Part shown: in pieces, positions 22,322 to 32,563 of the stretch
How positions within the stretch are numbered: the stretch's first letter is position 1
Layout of the letters: each line of letters begins with the position of its first letter
Assembly (NCBI GenBank): GCA_016212005.1
Contig: JACRHP010000021.1
Location: forward strand, 1-61,900
Reading direction: 5' to 3'
From: Candidatus Omnitrophota bacterium
GTDB taxonomy: Bacteria; Omnitrophota; Gorgyraeia; Zapsychrales; Zapsychraceae
Length of the DNA: 61,900 nt
Made by a program: the position numbers and the translations under genes
The notes under the pieces: model-generated
Told to the model about the DNA's origin: nothing
Seen by the model: only the letters and a program-made list of their open reading frames with translations
Databases searched by the model: none

Positions 22322-23266
22322 TTAATTGGCAACGGCGGCTTTCGTGAGATCGTCGATCTGGATTTTGAAATCTTCGCAGATCTTCTCGAGCCCCAGCGCC
22401 TGGGCCCGCTGCTTGGTCAATTCGTAGTGAAGGACTTTTTCTTTTTCCAGCAAATAGGCGTTAAAATCCCTCGTCTTGCCGAGGTTTTCCTCGAGGGCGA
22501 CCCTCGCCTGCATCAGGTGGTCGCGCTCCTGGTTAAGCTCCCCCACCTTCCCCAGCGCCTGCGCGAGCTGTTTGCCCAGGACCTCTTCCTGGATACGGTC
22601 GCTCTCGCTTTTTTGCGCCTCTAAAAGGCGGACCATGTCGTTGGCTTCGTTTAACTTTTGATTATTGATCTTCTGCATCAACTCGAGATCTTTCTTGAGC
22701 CGTTCCACCTCTTGCCGGTATCCGCCCGCTTGCGCCAAAAGACCAGTGTGTTCAACGGCCAACCGTTCCCGCTCGGCCTGCCAATGCGTCTGCTGACTTA
22801 ACGCGCCGTCTTTGACCTCGCCGAGTTCTTTCGCGAGCTGGTTGATCCCGGCCGCCTTTTCTTCTTCAAGCGCCTCGATCGCCTGGTTTTTCGTCTTCAT
22901 CGCTTCGACCTCCGTGGCCAACCGGCTGGATTCGGATTCCTTCTGTTCTATCTGTTTTTTGAACTTGCCGTTTTCCTGGGTAAGGCCGGTGATCGTCTGC
23001 TGGTCCGCCGCGGCCTTGGCCGCCGTGCGCTCTTGCAGGGCATGTAATTCTTGCTCAAGATCCGTAACACGGGTCTGGAGCGGTTCCGGGACAGGGACGC
23101 GGGACAGCTCCGTTGGTTTCGCCGCGACCGGCGTGCCCGATACACCTCCCGCCTCGCCCGGCCTTGATAAAAGTGAGGGGGTCTCGTCGCTTCCCCCCTT
23201 GATGAGATAAACTATCCCGCCGATGACCAGGACAACAGCCGTAATTATCAAAACATAACTGAGCAT
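22322..23266 (-). CDS. membrane-anchored coiled-coil protein
   Basis: A 314-residue protein with one N-terminal membrane segment (YVLIITAVVLVIGGIVYLI), a Pro/Ser-rich linker and then about 230 residues of uninterrupted heptad-like coiled coil (repeated Leu, Glu, Lys, Gln). The start at 23266 is chosen because GGAGGAAA lies just upstream; longer frames run into the hldD gene. Function unknown; such proteins often act as envelope scaffolds. Confidence 0.65.
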   Translation of the reverse strand: MLSYVLIITAVVLVIGGIVYLIKGGSDETPSLLSRPGEAGGVSGTPVAAKPTELSRVPVPEPLQTRVTDLEQELHALQERTAAKAAADQQTITGLTQENGKFKKQIEQKESESSRLATEVEAMKTKNQAIEALEEEKAAGINQLAKELGEVKDGALSQQTHWQAERERLAVEHTGLLAQAGGYRQEVERLKKDLELMQKINNQKLNEANDMVRLLEAQKSESDRIQEEVLGKQLAQALGKVGELNQERDHLMQARVALEENLGKTRDFNAYLLEKEKVLHYELTKQRAQALGLEKICEDFKIQIDDLTKAAVAN

Positions 23267-23291
23267 CGATCTTTCCTCCATTGTTGGCGCG

Positions 23292-24254
23292 TCACCAATA
23301 TCGCTGACTTTCAAGATACCCCGCGTAATCGGCCACGGCCCCCTCGAGCGGCAGGAAATCCCGCGCATACCCTGTCTGGCGCAGCCTGGTCATATCCGCC
23401 TGGGTAAAATACTGATACCGCTTTTCGAGGTCTTTGGGCATATCGATGTACCGGATGTCCGGCGGTTTCCCGACGGCGGCGAATAACGCGTTGGCGAGGT
23501 CATTCCAGGTGCGCGCCTGGCCGGTCCCCGCGTTAAAGATGCCGTTGAGCCGCGGCTGATCAAAGAAAAAAAGGACAATGTCCACCGCGTCCTTGACGTA
23601 GATAAAATCCCGCTTCTGCTCGCCGTCCCTGTAATCTTTCCGGTACGATTTGAACAGCTCCATACGGCCCTCTTCGGCCACCTTCTGCCAGGCCTTGGCC
23701 ACGACGCTACGCATGTCCCCCTTGTGGTATTCGTTCGGCCCGAAGACGTTAAAAAATTTCAGGCCCGCCATTTTATCCGCCAGGCCGTGATCAAGCACCC
23801 ACAGGTCAAAATCTTGCTTGGACTGGCCGTACAGGTTCAGCGGCCGCAAACGGCGGATGGTCGCCTCATCGTCCTTGTAGCCGGCGGACCCGTCCCCGTA
23901 GGTCGCCGCCGAGCTCGCGTAGATAAACCGCACGCCGTGTTTTACGGCCCATTGCGCCAAGGTGCGGGTATACTCGAAATTATTCTGGCGGAAATACTGC
24001 GCGTCCTGCAAGGTCGTTGAGCTGCAGGCCCCCATATGGATCACGGCCTCCACGGACGGATCGAACTCATCGCGGGATACGGACTCCAGAAAAACCCTTT
24101 TATCGTAATATCGCGCGTACTGTTTGTGCGCGATATTTTTTTCTTTCGCCTCATCAATATGATCGACCAGGACAAGGTCCGTGCGGCCGCGCTCGTTGAG
24201 TCTGGCGACAATACAACTCCCGATAAATCCAGCCGCGCCGGTCACAACGATCAT
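23292..24254 (-). CDS. hldD: ADP-L-glycero-D-manno-heptose 6-epimerase
   Basis: A 320-residue extended SDR. VTGAAGFIGSCI is the cofactor loop, HMGACSSTT, YASSAATYGDG and LNLYGQSKQDFD carry the Ser/Tyr/Lys catalytic set, and the KFFNVFGPNEYHKGDMRSV block is diagnostic of HldD/RfaD. It makes the L-glycero heptose precursor of the LPS inner core in the cytoplasm, supporting a Gram-negative envelope. AAGGAGT precedes the ATG. Confidence 0.92.
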   Translation of the reverse strand: MIVVTGAAGFIGSCIVARLNERGRTDLVLVDHIDEAKEKNIAHKQYARYYDKRVFLESVSRDEFDPSVEAVIHMGACSSTTLQDAQYFRQNNFEYTRTLAQWAVKHGVRFIYASSAATYGDGSAGYKDDEATIRRLRPLNLYGQSKQDFDLWVLDHGLADKMAGLKFFNVFGPNEYHKGDMRSVVAKAWQKVAEEGRMELFKSYRKDYRDGEQKRDFIYVKDAVDIVLFFFDQPRLNGIFNAGTGQARTWNDLANALFAAVGKPPDIRYIDMPKDLEKRYQYFTQADMTRLRQTGYARDFLPLEGAVADYAGYLESQRYW

Positions 24255-24293
24255 TTGTATCCACTCCTTGGGTCTGTCGGTTTTTGAAACCGG

Positions 24294-24872
24294 TTACTCC
24301 AGCGCCGATACGATAAAGCGTCCGATATCCCGGCCGATATCGTAACCGAGCTGTTTATGGTCTTTTTCCCGCGGGTTGGCCCGTTCCTCGTCGGTAAACA
24401 CGGCGACGTTCTTCTGTGATGGGGACTGGACCATCCTGCCCTCGACCTGCAACGAAATCCGCCGTTTCTGAAATATCCACCGGATCAACCGGGAGGGCCG
24501 GCCCACCCCGGTCACATAACCGCTGACGATCCAATCCGCTTCCCGCGCGCGGTCGGGGCCAAGGATCTCAAAAGCCGCCCCATTTTCCTTGATCGCCTCG
24601 GCGATACCCTTGACCATCATTAAAGAAATTTTGTCCAATTCGTCATCGGCTACGACATTGACCCCCGCTTTGAAAGGGACAATAAAGACCTTCCCTCCTT
24701 GCCGCAGCAATTGACCGTCGAGAATTTTTCCCGTCCGGACCCATGCCGGCCGGCTGGAAGGATTCTGCTCCGCATTCACAGCCGCGGAAGCATCCTGTCG
24801 CGGATGAAACCAGGCGCACCCTGAACAAAACATAACAACCGCCAGAGTTGCCGCTATCCTGTTTTTTTTCAT
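24294..24872 (-). CDS. lipoprotein, DUF4410-like
   Basis: A 192-residue protein starting MKKNRIAATLAVVMFCSGCA, a lipoprotein signal with Cys at about residue 19. The body (FIVPFKAGVNVV, GIAEAIKENGAAFEIL, ADWIVSGYVTGVGRPSR) resembles DUF4410-type envelope proteins. The ATG is only about 4-5 bases downstream of the predicted transcription start, so the message may be almost leaderless. Function unknown. Confidence 0.65.
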   Translation of the reverse strand: MKKNRIAATLAVVMFCSGCAWFHPRQDASAAVNAEQNPSSRPAWVRTGKILDGQLLRQGGKVFIVPFKAGVNVVADDELDKISLMMVKGIAEAIKENGAAFEILGPDRAREADWIVSGYVTGVGRPSRLIRWIFQKRRISLQVEGRMVQSPSQKNVAVFTDEERANPREKDHKQLGYDIGRDIGRFIVSALE

Positions 24873-24882
24873 GATCGAATGA

Positions 24883-24911
24883 ATTCTAACATAGCCCCGG
24901 AGGGCTCTCAA
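24883..24911 (-). promoter_or_regulatory. promoter of the 24.3-kb lipoprotein gene
   Basis: TTGAGA (24906-24911), 17 bases, TAGAAT (24883-24888) on the minus strand. The predicted start near 24876 leaves a 4-5 base leader before the ATG at 24872. Confidence 0.65.
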
Positions 24912-24941
24912 GGGAATTACCCAAAATCTGGCGAGAACAGT

Positions 24942-26462
24942 TCATACGCAAACCCGGGACAGCCGGTCAGAATCCTGCGCCAGGACGCGGAGTCGCTGCG
25001 TAACGCGCGGGGTGATCTCTTCGCGTGTCAGCCGCCAGCGCCAGTTGCCTTGTGTCGTGGCCGGTTTATTGAAACGGGCTTCCTGGCCTAACCCTAACAC
25101 GTCCTGCATGGGCACAATAGCGGTGTCCGCCTTCGAGCGCATGGCCAGTTCCACAAACGCCCAGGGGATATCCGCCACTTCGAGGTGGCGGCTGATGTAA
25201 GTAAAAAAATTTTCTTTCTCTCTCGGCGTCGCCTCGTTCTCAAACCATCCCCGGACGGTATTGTTGTCGTGCGTCCCCGTATAAACCAGACAATGTCGTT
25301 CGAAGTTATGCGGCAGGTACGGGTGTTTGTGCAGATCCTCGCCGAAGGCAAAGAGCAGGACCTTCATGCCCGGGAAATCATACTTGCGCATCAGCGCGCG
25401 GACATCGTCCGTGATGACACCCAGGTCTTCGGCGACAAGCGGCAATTTTTTGAAATTCTTTCTCAAAGTATCAAAGAAATCTTCCGTCGGGACATGCATC
25501 CATTTTCCCTTGGACGCGAGCGGTTCCTGGCTGGGGATCTCCCAATACTGGACAAAGCCGCGGAAATGGTCGATGCGCACGTAATCGTAGAGCTTGAGAT
25601 TATGGCGCAACCGCCCGACCCACCAGGCGTACCGGGATTCTTTTAATCTGCGCCAGTTATAAACGGGGTTGCCCCAGCGTTGGCCCGTCGCGCTGAAATA
25701 ATCGGGCGGCACGCCCGCGACCCCCACGGGACGATAACGCTCATCGATCTTGAAATTACGCGTGTCCGCCCAGGCGTCGGCGCTGTCCCAGTTGACATAG
25801 ATCGGCATATCTCCGATGAACTCAATGCCGCGGCCGCGGCAATACTCCCGCAACTGTTCCCATTGCCGAAAAAAAATAAATTGCAGGAATTCGGCCCGTT
25901 CGATCTGGGCGCCGAAGCTGTACTCAAAATCCTGAAGGGCTTCCCCTTTTCTCTCCTTCAATGCCTTGGGCCAATCCGTCCAGACAGCGCCGCCCAGATG
26001 ATCTTTAATGGCAACGAACAGGGCATAATCGCGCAACCATGCGGAGTTGTTTTTGCGAAATTCCCCGAATTCTTTCTCCAGCCTCCGGCGGCTCCGGAAA
26101 TTCTCATGGGCTCTGTGCAAAATTCTGCGTTTATACTCCATAACGGTATCGTAATCCGTATACGATGAAGGAAAATCCGGCCGGTCGCGTAAATCCAGGG
26201 CAGACAATAACCCCTCCCGGACCAACAGTTCAGGACTGATAAAAAGGACATTCGCCGCGAATGCCGAGAAACTGCTGTAGGGGGAATGGTGGTAACCCGG
26301 ATCGGTTGGATTAAGCGGAAGCACCTGCCATAAACTCTGGCCGGCCTGTTGCAGGAAGTCGGCGAACCAGTACGCCCCTGGCCCCAGGTCTCCGATGCCG
26401 AATTTTGAAGGCAGGGAACTGATATGCAAAAGAATACCGCTTCGCCGCTGGTCTATATTCAT
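24942..26462 (-). CDS. malQ: 4-alpha-glucanotransferase (amylomaltase)
   Basis: A 506-residue GH77 enzyme: SGILLHISSLPSKFGIGDLG, GDMPIYVNWDSAD, YDYVRIDHFRGF (catalytic Asp), LPLVAEDLGVIT (catalytic Glu) and YTGTHDNNTVRGWF. It transfers alpha-1,4-glucan segments and acts in the cytoplasm with the glucan phosphorylase encoded at 30.5-32.6 kb. Its length matches the bacterial short form. Confidence 0.93.
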   Translation of the reverse strand: MNIDQRRSGILLHISSLPSKFGIGDLGPGAYWFADFLQQAGQSLWQVLPLNPTDPGYHHSPYSSFSAFAANVLFISPELLVREGLLSALDLRDRPDFPSSYTDYDTVMEYKRRILHRAHENFRSRRRLEKEFGEFRKNNSAWLRDYALFVAIKDHLGGAVWTDWPKALKERKGEALQDFEYSFGAQIERAEFLQFIFFRQWEQLREYCRGRGIEFIGDMPIYVNWDSADAWADTRNFKIDERYRPVGVAGVPPDYFSATGQRWGNPVYNWRRLKESRYAWWVGRLRHNLKLYDYVRIDHFRGFVQYWEIPSQEPLASKGKWMHVPTEDFFDTLRKNFKKLPLVAEDLGVITDDVRALMRKYDFPGMKVLLFAFGEDLHKHPYLPHNFERHCLVYTGTHDNNTVRGWFENEATPREKENFFTYISRHLEVADIPWAFVELAMRSKADTAIVPMQDVLGLGQEARFNKPATTQGNWRWRLTREEITPRVTQRLRVLAQDSDRLSRVCV

Positions 26463-26494
26463 AAAATTAGAAAGCCCCTGGGCGGCATGGCGAA

Positions 26495-27499
26495 TTATCC
26501 TTTACGCTCGGGAGGACCGGCCTTAACGATGTCTTTTTCATCGTAGATCTCGCCAAACAGCTCTTCCAGGACGTCTTCCATGGTGACCACACCGACGTCC
26601 TTGCCGTGCGAGTCCTGCACGATAAACAGATGCTGGTTATACGCCTGGAATTTCTCCAGCAGGGCGTCGGCTTTGATGAGCCAGTTGACGAAGACGGGCT
26701 TGGTCATGAAATCCCGGACGCGGGCGCGATAATTATCCTTGGCTATTTCGGCAAGCAAGGTACGCTGCTGGACAGTACCCACGATGTCATGCGGGTCTTT
26801 ATCATAAACCGCGATGCGGCTGAAACGCGAACTGATAATGGCTTCCTTAAGTTCTTCCAGTGTCTTGTCCGCCGGCAGGGCGTAAATCTGGTCGATGGGC
26901 CTCATGATCTGGGCGGCCCGCACGTCGTTAAGTTTGAAAACGCGGCCGCAAAGGACCTCTTCATCGGTTTCGACGGTCCCTTCCGCCCTGCCCATCTGCA
27001 ACATGATCCGGATCTCCTCTTCCGTCGCCCGGGGGTGAAGCGGCTGTCCGGCGAGAAACGGTTTCGTCAGCCCCAGGACAAGGTCGATCACCGGACGCAT
27101 GATCCACAATATCAACCGCAAAGGTTTGGCAAAAAACAGGGATAACGGGATCTTGTGTCGCTCGCCGATTGTTTTGGGGATAATTTCACCGGCGACAATG
27201 ATGCTGAACGTCATCACCGTAGAGGCTATAGCAAGCCACTGGTTACCGAAACGCATGGCCACCTCCTCGCCGATAAAAATAGACCCCGCGATATTGATAG
27301 AGTTATTCAAAATAACAATACAGGCAAGGGTGTGGGAAATATTTTCCTTAAGGTACAAAAGGTCTTTGGCGTGCCTGCGATTTTGCTCATACAGGATCCT
27401 GGCGCGGATCAAAGGCAGGCTTAAAACGGCGGCCTCGGCCATCGAACACAGCGCCGACGCGCCAACAACACTGAGGAATAGGATAAGGACGGAGATCAT
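26495..27499 (-). CDS. CNNM/CorB-type membrane protein (DUF21 plus CBS pair)
   Basis: A 334-residue protein. The N-terminal DUF21 membrane domain (ILFLSVVGASALCSMAEAAV, NNSINIAGSIFIGEEV, then STVMTFSIIVAGEIIPKTIG) is followed by two CBS motifs (MRPIDQIYALPADKT and MTKPVFVNW). It ends right after VVTMEDVLEELFGEIYDE, so the C-terminal CorC_HlyC domain of longer relatives is absent. Family members transport or regulate Mg2+/Co2+. Single gene with its own promoter. Confidence 0.85.
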   Translation of the reverse strand: MISVLILFLSVVGASALCSMAEAAVLSLPLIRARILYEQNRRHAKDLLYLKENISHTLACIVILNNSINIAGSIFIGEEVAMRFGNQWLAIASTVMTFSIIVAGEIIPKTIGERHKIPLSLFFAKPLRLILWIMRPVIDLVLGLTKPFLAGQPLHPRATEEEIRIMLQMGRAEGTVETDEEVLCGRVFKLNDVRAAQIMRPIDQIYALPADKTLEELKEAIISSRFSRIAVYDKDPHDIVGTVQQRTLLAEIAKDNYRARVRDFMTKPVFVNWLIKADALLEKFQAYNQHLFIVQDSHGKDVGVVTMEDVLEELFGEIYDEKDIVKAGPPERKG

Positions 27500-27525
27500 C
27501 GACGGTTTGACGCAATAATGGGTTT

Positions 27526-27554
27526 ATTATAACGACCGGCGGAATAATTTGCAA
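27526..27554 (-). promoter_or_regulatory. promoter of the DUF21-CBS gene
   Basis: TTGCAA (27549-27554), 17 bases, TATAAT (27526-27531) on the minus strand, with a leader of about 20 bases. Confidence 0.75.
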
Positions 27555-27566
27555 ACGATCCTTGAA

Positions 27567-28844
27567 CTATAATCCGGTGATATAAAATGATCCGTCCGCG
27601 ATCAAATACGGGGCGGGAGATTCCGGTTGGTGGCGAAAGGGAGGCGCCTGCGTTTCCATACGCATAACGGAGGACGTGTTGTTTATGATTTCTTGAGGGT
27701 TGATGACGGCGCTTGGCTTGCACAGATAATACCCCTGGCCCGCGTCCACCCCCAGGTCGATGAGGACCTTGAGGTCTTCCTTGCGCTCAACACCTTCAGC
27801 CACGGACAGGATCCTGTTTTCCTTGCAGAAAGCCACGACGAACTTGACGATACTGCGTTTGAACGGGTCGTTCTCCAGATCGTTGACGATATGACGATCG
27901 ATCTTGACCACCTCCGGCCGGGTCGCCACGATCGCCTCAAGACTGGCGTACCCGCCGCCGACATCATCGACCGCGAATTTAAAACCGTATTCACGGTAGC
28001 GGGCCAAATATTGATAAAAAATCTTAAAATCAGAAATAGCCGATCGCTCTGTAATCTCCAGGATGACATTATCAACCTTCACCGCCCCCCCGTCAAAGAT
28101 GGACTTGATGACGTCGAATTTCTGGCCTTCCACCAGGTAGGGGTTGCAATTGAGAAACAACTTTTTATCGCCTATGAATTCAGAAGCGCGGGCCACGGCT
28201 TTTTTCCAGGAGATCATCTCGAGGTCATGGTAGAAGCCGAACCGCAGCGCGCATTTAAACAACAGCTCCGGGTTGGAAAGCGCGCTATCCTTTGAATCCG
28301 GGAGATGCCCCAGGGCCTCGAACCCCAACAACGCGAAAGGATTGAGAAGAAAAATCGGCTGGAAAAAGGGGACGATCAGTTCCTGCTCAATGATCTGGCG
28401 GATTTCGCAGATAATGCTCTGATCGTCATGGAGGACCAATGGCCCGTCTGAGAAAACGGAGCGGCGGCGCATCACCGCCTCCATGCGCGCCACCAGTTCT
28501 TCATACTCGAAAGGTTTCGTCAAATAATCGTCCGCGCCCAGATAAAGTCCCTCCACGATATCTTCCGAAAATAATTTGGCGCTTAGAATGATGATGGGAA
28601 TCTGCTTGGTGGTGCAGTTTTCCCGGAGCTTGCGGCAGACATCAAACCCGCCCCGGTCGGGCAGGACAAGGTCAAGAAGGATCAGGTCAAGGGTGTCGGT
28701 GATTTTTTCGAAAACCTCGCGGCCGCTGTGGGCGATATCGACGTCGTAACCGCGCGTTTCCAGGAGCATGGAGAGAGTCTGTGTTATGGCATGATCATCG
28801 TCAACAAGCAAAATACTTTTTCGGTTATTTGCTTTCTTGATCAT
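27567..28844 (-). CDS. response regulator with EAL (c-di-GMP phosphodiesterase) output
   Basis: A 425-residue REC-EAL protein. The receiver has the DDD acidic cluster, the phosphorylatable Asp in LILLDLVLPDRG, Ser in IILSAK and Lys in YLTKPFEYEEL. The output domain keeps FEAL, LNCNP, LEITERS, FAVDDVGGGYASLE, VKIDR, AEGVE and the Gln-Gly end, so c-di-GMP hydrolysis is plausible. No cognate kinase is adjacent; the REC-kinase at 38.5 kb is the nearest. Confidence 0.88.
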   Translation of the reverse strand: MIKKANNRKSILLVDDDHAITQTLSMLLETRGYDVDIAHSGREVFEKITDTLDLILLDLVLPDRGGFDVCRKLRENCTTKQIPIIILSAKLFSEDIVEGLYLGADDYLTKPFEYEELVARMEAVMRRRSVFSDGPLVLHDDQSIICEIRQIIEQELIVPFFQPIFLLNPFALLGFEALGHLPDSKDSALSNPELLFKCALRFGFYHDLEMISWKKAVARASEFIGDKKLFLNCNPYLVEGQKFDVIKSIFDGGAVKVDNVILEITERSAISDFKIFYQYLARYREYGFKFAVDDVGGGYASLEAIVATRPEVVKIDRHIVNDLENDPFKRSIVKFVVAFCKENRILSVAEGVERKEDLKVLIDLGVDAGQGYYLCKPSAVINPQEIINNTSSVMRMETQAPPFRHQPESPAPYLIADGSFYITGL

Positions 28845-28947
28845 ATCGTTTCCCGGACAGGAAAACTTTTATCTTTTTACCAAAGACACAATTCTACTCT
28901 AAAAGAATTATAACTTTTTCTTCCCTCGCATTCCATAGAAGATTTGA

Positions 28948-28977
28948 ATTATATCCAAATTTCCGGAATTGTCTCAA
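28948..28977 (-). promoter_or_regulatory. promoter of the REC-EAL gene
   Basis: TTGAGA (28972-28977), 18 bases, TATAAT (28948-28953) on the minus strand, about 100 bases ahead of the start codon. The intergenic 28845-29129 stretch is AT-rich and otherwise shows no gene. Confidence 0.65.
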
Positions 28978-29129
28978 TGAACAAAACTCTTTATGCTGCA
29001 ATTAGTTGCATAATTCCGGCCAGCTTCGCCGAAAGCGCTTTTATTTTCCAAAACGGCCCGGACTTTTCTATAAGGCGTGAAAACGTTTTAAGTGTAACAT
29101 ATTTTTTCTTATTTGACAAGCAAACGCTT

Positions 29130-29690
29130 TCAGGCGGCCCCAATCCGGCCTGACGTTTTCCGGTGATATTCGGCAAAAAAATACTCTACCAGGCCTTCTT
29201 TGTGTCGTGGGGATACGGACCCTTCGCGGAAATGATCCGCGAACGGCGGGAAAAACGTGTCGCAAGGAAAAGAATTTAGGATTTGCGTAAGAAAAATCGC
29301 CTGGCATTCTTTTAAACAGACGGCCTGATCGTAAATCTGCGCGCCGCCGATGACAAAAACCATTTCGCATGTTTCCCGGACTTCTTTCTTATCCAGAAGC
29401 TCGAGCGCCAGCGCGAGGCCGCCGGCCTTCAGGACGCCTTCAGGCAACCGCAGTTGTTCATTACGGGTGATAACAACATTGATGCGCCCGGGCAAAGGCC
29501 GGAACGGATCAGGCAAGGAATCCCAGGTCCTGCGTCCCATGATAACCGCGTTACGCTTATTCTTGTCGCGGGTCGTTGTGGTAATTTCCCGAAAATGGCG
29601 CAAATCGCCTTTAAGATGCCAGGGGAGCCGGCCGTCTTTGCCGATACCTCTGTTGGGATCCATGGCAACGACAATATTAAAGGGGGTCAT
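29130..29690 (-). CDS. folA: dihydrofolate reductase
   Basis: A 186-residue [45 protein letters not shown] and [13 protein letters not shown] are the classic blocks. It regenerates tetrahydrofolate after thymidylate synthase, with whose gene it overlaps by ATGA, a common pairing. It is slightly longer than E. coli FolA through small loops. Confidence 0.93.
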   Translation of the reverse strand: MTPFNIVVAMDPNRGIGKDGRLPWHLKGDLRHFREITTTTRDKNKRNAVIMGRRTWDSLPDPFRPLPGRINVVITRNEQLRLPEGVLKAGGLALALELLDKKEVRETCEMVFVIGGAQIYDQAVCLKECQAIFLTQILNSFPCDTFFPPFADHFREGSVSPRHKEGLVEYFFAEYHRKTSGRIGAA

Positions 29691-30502
29691 ACGGCGATCG
29701 GGAATTTGATAAAGGCGTCGTGCTGATAATTGACGAGCTGAATATCCTCAAAGGCGATCTCAAAAAACGGTTTTCGCGCGACGCGCAACTGGGGCAACGG
29801 TTTGGGCACGCGCTTGATCTGCTCTTTAAGGCCGTCGACATGGTTCAAATAAATATGGGCATCGCCCAGCGTATGGACAAAAATCCCCGGGGTCAGGCCG
29901 CATTCCTGCGCGATCAGGGACAACAAAAGCGCGTAGCTGGCGATATTAAACGGGACGCCGAGCGCCACATCGGCCGAGCGCTGGTAAAGCTGGCAATCCA
30001 GGCGTCCATTGGCCACATAAAATTGAAAAAAAGCGTGACATGGCGGCAGCTTCATACGGTCGATATCCGCCACGTTCCAGGCGCTGACGATAATGCGTCT
30101 GGAAAAAGGGTCTTTCTTGATCATGTCGATCGCGTTGCGGATCTGATCGATATGCTCCTTGCGATACGTCCGGGTCTTCTCATCAAAGACAAACTTTTCC
30201 CATTTGCGCCATTGATAACCGTAAACCGGCCCCAGCTCCCCCTGTCCATCGGCCCAGGCGTTCCAGATGGGAGTATATTCCTTCAGGCCGTCGTTGATAT
30301 TCGTGGCCCCCTTCAAGAACCAGAGAAGTTCCCGGACAACGGCCTCGAACAAAACTTTCTTGGTGGTAAGGATCGGGAACCCCTCTCTCAAATCGTACTT
30401 CGTCTGATAACCGAAGACCGAGCGGGTCCCAGTGCCCGTCCGGTCGCTTTTAGGTTCGCCGTAATCGAGGATATATTTGACCAGATCCAGATATTGTTTC
30501 AT
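29687..30502 (-). CDS. thyA: thymidylate synthase
   Basis: A 271-residue Thy[75 protein letters not shown] (catalytic Cys), [20 protein letters not shown] and [12 protein letters not shown]. It methylates dUMP with methylenetetrahydrofolate. Coupled to folA downstream and glgP upstream. Confidence 0.95.
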   Translation of the reverse strand: MKQYLDLVKYILDYGEPKSDRTGTGTRSVFGYQTKYDLREGFPILTTKKVLFEAVVRELLWFLKGATNINDGLKEYTPIWNAWADGQGELGPVYGYQWRKWEKFVFDEKTRTYRKEHIDQIRNAIDMIKKDPFSRRIIVSAWNVADIDRMKLPPCHAFFQFYVANGRLDCQLYQRSADVALGVPFNIASYALLLSLIAQECGLTPGIFVHTLGDAHIYLNHVDGLKEQIKRVPKPLPQLRVARKPFFEIAFEDIQLVNYQHDAFIKFPIAV

Positions 30503-30514
30503 CGATATTGACCT

Positions 30515-32557
30515 TCAGGCTAACGCGCGCGCCCACATGCGGCTATTATACTCACCGACCATCCGTTGCGTATTAAAGAACGCGGCCTGCTGGACGCAGT
30601 TGATCATCTTGTCGATCCACGGGCTTTGGGTGTCGACCCGGAGCTCTTTATAGGTCCGGTAATATAGCGCGGTCACGTCCCGCAGGACCCGGCACAAAGC
30701 GGCGGCGTCTTCATCCAGCCGCAAGTTTTTCTCATCGCCGACCTCCGGACCCATATGCCGGTAACCGAACACCCAGCCGATATCGTGGTCGGCGGCCTCC
30801 ACCACCCAGCCGTCGAGCGTGGTCAACTGGACCACGCCGTTGAGGATCGCCTTCATCCCGCTGGTGCCGGAGGCCTCGAACGGCGGCAATGGATTGTTCA
30901 ACCAGACATCCACCGAGTTGGTCAGAAGTTTCCCGAAATAAGTATCGTAATTCTCCAGGATCAAAACCTTAATGACCTTCCGGTGCGCGTTGAGCTGGTC
31001 GATATGATCAAGGATATCGTCGATGTGCGCGGCGCCGATATCGTCGTTAGGATGCGCCTTACCGGAAAGGATGATCTGCAGAGGCCCGACTTCGTAGGCG
31101 ATTTTCAAGATTTCCTGGATGTTATGGAAAATAAGCGCCGGCCGTTTATACCCGGCGATGCGCCGCGCCCACCCGATCGTCAGGACGTCCTCTTTGAGCT
31201 TCCAGCGGCCAAGAAGGCCGGTCAAATTCCTTTTGTTGGCCAGGTGGGCCTCGAAGACCTCTTTACGAAACTGTTCGTCGCCACGCAAGTCACCCGCTTT
31301 CGCGAGGTTCTCTGGATATTTTCTCCAGTCGCCGAAAACGTCCTGATACCGGTCGAAAAGACGTGCGTAGCTTTCCGAAAGCCAGGTATGAATATGGACG
31401 CCGTTGGTAATGGCCTGGATCTTGGAGGAAAATTCCGGGAATTGCAGGCGCGTGATCTCCCCGTGTTTTTGGGCGACCGCGTTGACCTGGTCGCAGTTAT
31501 TTAAACACATAAATGTCAGATTGATCTGGGACGAATCTTCTGTTTCCCTGCCGAACATCTGGCAGGCCCGGGTATATTCATCGGGCAGGATTTGGGCCAC
31601 ATCCTCAATACGAAAACGGTCATGCCCCGCGGCGACCGGCGTATGGCAGGTATAAATAAAATGGCGCCGGCACTCCGCCATCATATCCTTATCTTGGAGG
31701 TGGACATATTTTTCCACCAGGGCCAGCGCCGCGTGGCCTTCATTGAGGTGGTAACAATCGATGTTATACCCCCGGTTTTTCAAAGCCTTCATCCCGCCGA
31801 TCCCGAGGATAACCCGCTGGAATATCTTCCACCAGACCTCGTCGCTGCGGTAGAGCTGGTCGGTAAGTTTGCGCAGCCTCGGGTCGTTCTGTTCACAGTT
31901 GGAATCGAGCAGGATAATGGGACACGCCTTAGACTTGTCGTAGCTGTACACATAATATTTCCACAACCGCAAATGCAGCGGCCCCTCTTTGGTGTCGATC
32001 GTCACGAAATCCTTAAGCGGGACCAGGCCGGGATAGTTGTAGGGGTCCCAGGTTAATGTCTCGGGGATCTGGCCGTGCTTGTACCAGAACTTCTGTTTGA
32101 AATATCCCTTGTTCCATAAAATACCGATGCCGGCGACAGCCAGGCCGCTGTCAGCGATACTTTTCATGGTGTCCCCCGCTAATACGCCCAGGCCGCCGCC
32201 ATAGATCGGGATATCCAGCATTCTACCGGTGGTCTGGACCTTGAACAGGTAATCGCATAGCCAGTAATTGGAAAAGACTTCGTGGCTGAAAAACTGGTTC
32301 TGTTCGGGGATGGGACGGTTCAACCGGAAGGAATTATAGATGCTCGGGGCAATCCCGAACTCCATGGAAAAATAGGCGATACTTTTGATCGTCCGGCTCA
32401 AGAGGTTGCGCTCAACCTCCAGGACAGGCCCTATCGGGAAACCGAAATAATATTCCGGGGTGATGTCTTTGGAGTAATTGGCCTCGAAGCCATCGATCGA
32501 GGCGATAAAATCCTCGTAGCCGAAAGACTGTTGGGTTGTTGCAGGGATCTGCGACAT
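30515..32557 (-). CDS. glgP: alpha-glucan (glycogen/maltodextrin) phosphorylase, short form
   Basis: A 680-residue GT35 enzyme of the short alpha-glucan phosphorylase group. IAYFSMEFGIAPSIY, IPIYGGGLGVLAGDTMKSIA, HLNEGHAALALVEKY, GWARRIAGYKRP and the PLP-lysine region FEASGTSGMKAILNGV are visible. It releases glucose 1-phosphate from alpha-glucan. Together with malQ and the CBM48-containing ParA it suggests an active glycogen economy. Confidence 0.92.
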   Translation of the reverse strand: MSQIPATTQQSFGYEDFIASIDGFEANYSKDITPEYYFGFPIGPVLEVERNLLSRTIKSIAYFSMEFGIAPSIYNSFRLNRPIPEQNQFFSHEVFSNYWLCDYLFKVQTTGRMLDIPIYGGGLGVLAGDTMKSIADSGLAVAGIGILWNKGYFKQKFWYKHGQIPETLTWDPYNYPGLVPLKDFVTIDTKEGPLHLRLWKYYVYSYDKSKACPIILLDSNCEQNDPRLRKLTDQLYRSDEVWWKIFQRVILGIGGMKALKNRGYNIDCYHLNEGHAALALVEKYVHLQDKDMMAECRRHFIYTCHTPVAAGHDRFRIEDVAQILPDEYTRACQMFGRETEDSSQINLTFMCLNNCDQVNAVAQKHGEITRLQFPEFSSKIQAITNGVHIHTWLSESYARLFDRYQDVFGDWRKYPENLAKAGDLRGDEQFRKEVFEAHLANKRNLTGLLGRWKLKEDVLTIGWARRIAGYKRPALIFHNIQEILKIAYEVGPLQIILSGKAHPNDDIGAAHIDDILDHIDQLNAHRKVIKVLILENYDTYFGKLLTNSVDVWLNNPLPPFEASGTSGMKAILNGVVQLTTLDGWVVEAADHDIGWVFGYRHMGPEVGDEKNLRLDEDAAALCRVLRDVTALYYRTYKELRVDTQSPWIDKMINCVQQAAFFNTQRMVGEYNSRMWARALA

Positions 32558-32563
32558 AAATAT

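Noticed and set aside
28944-29153. Small plus-strand open frame in the folA/REC-EAL gap
   Set aside because: No ribosome site, no recognisable domain, and it runs into folA antisense.
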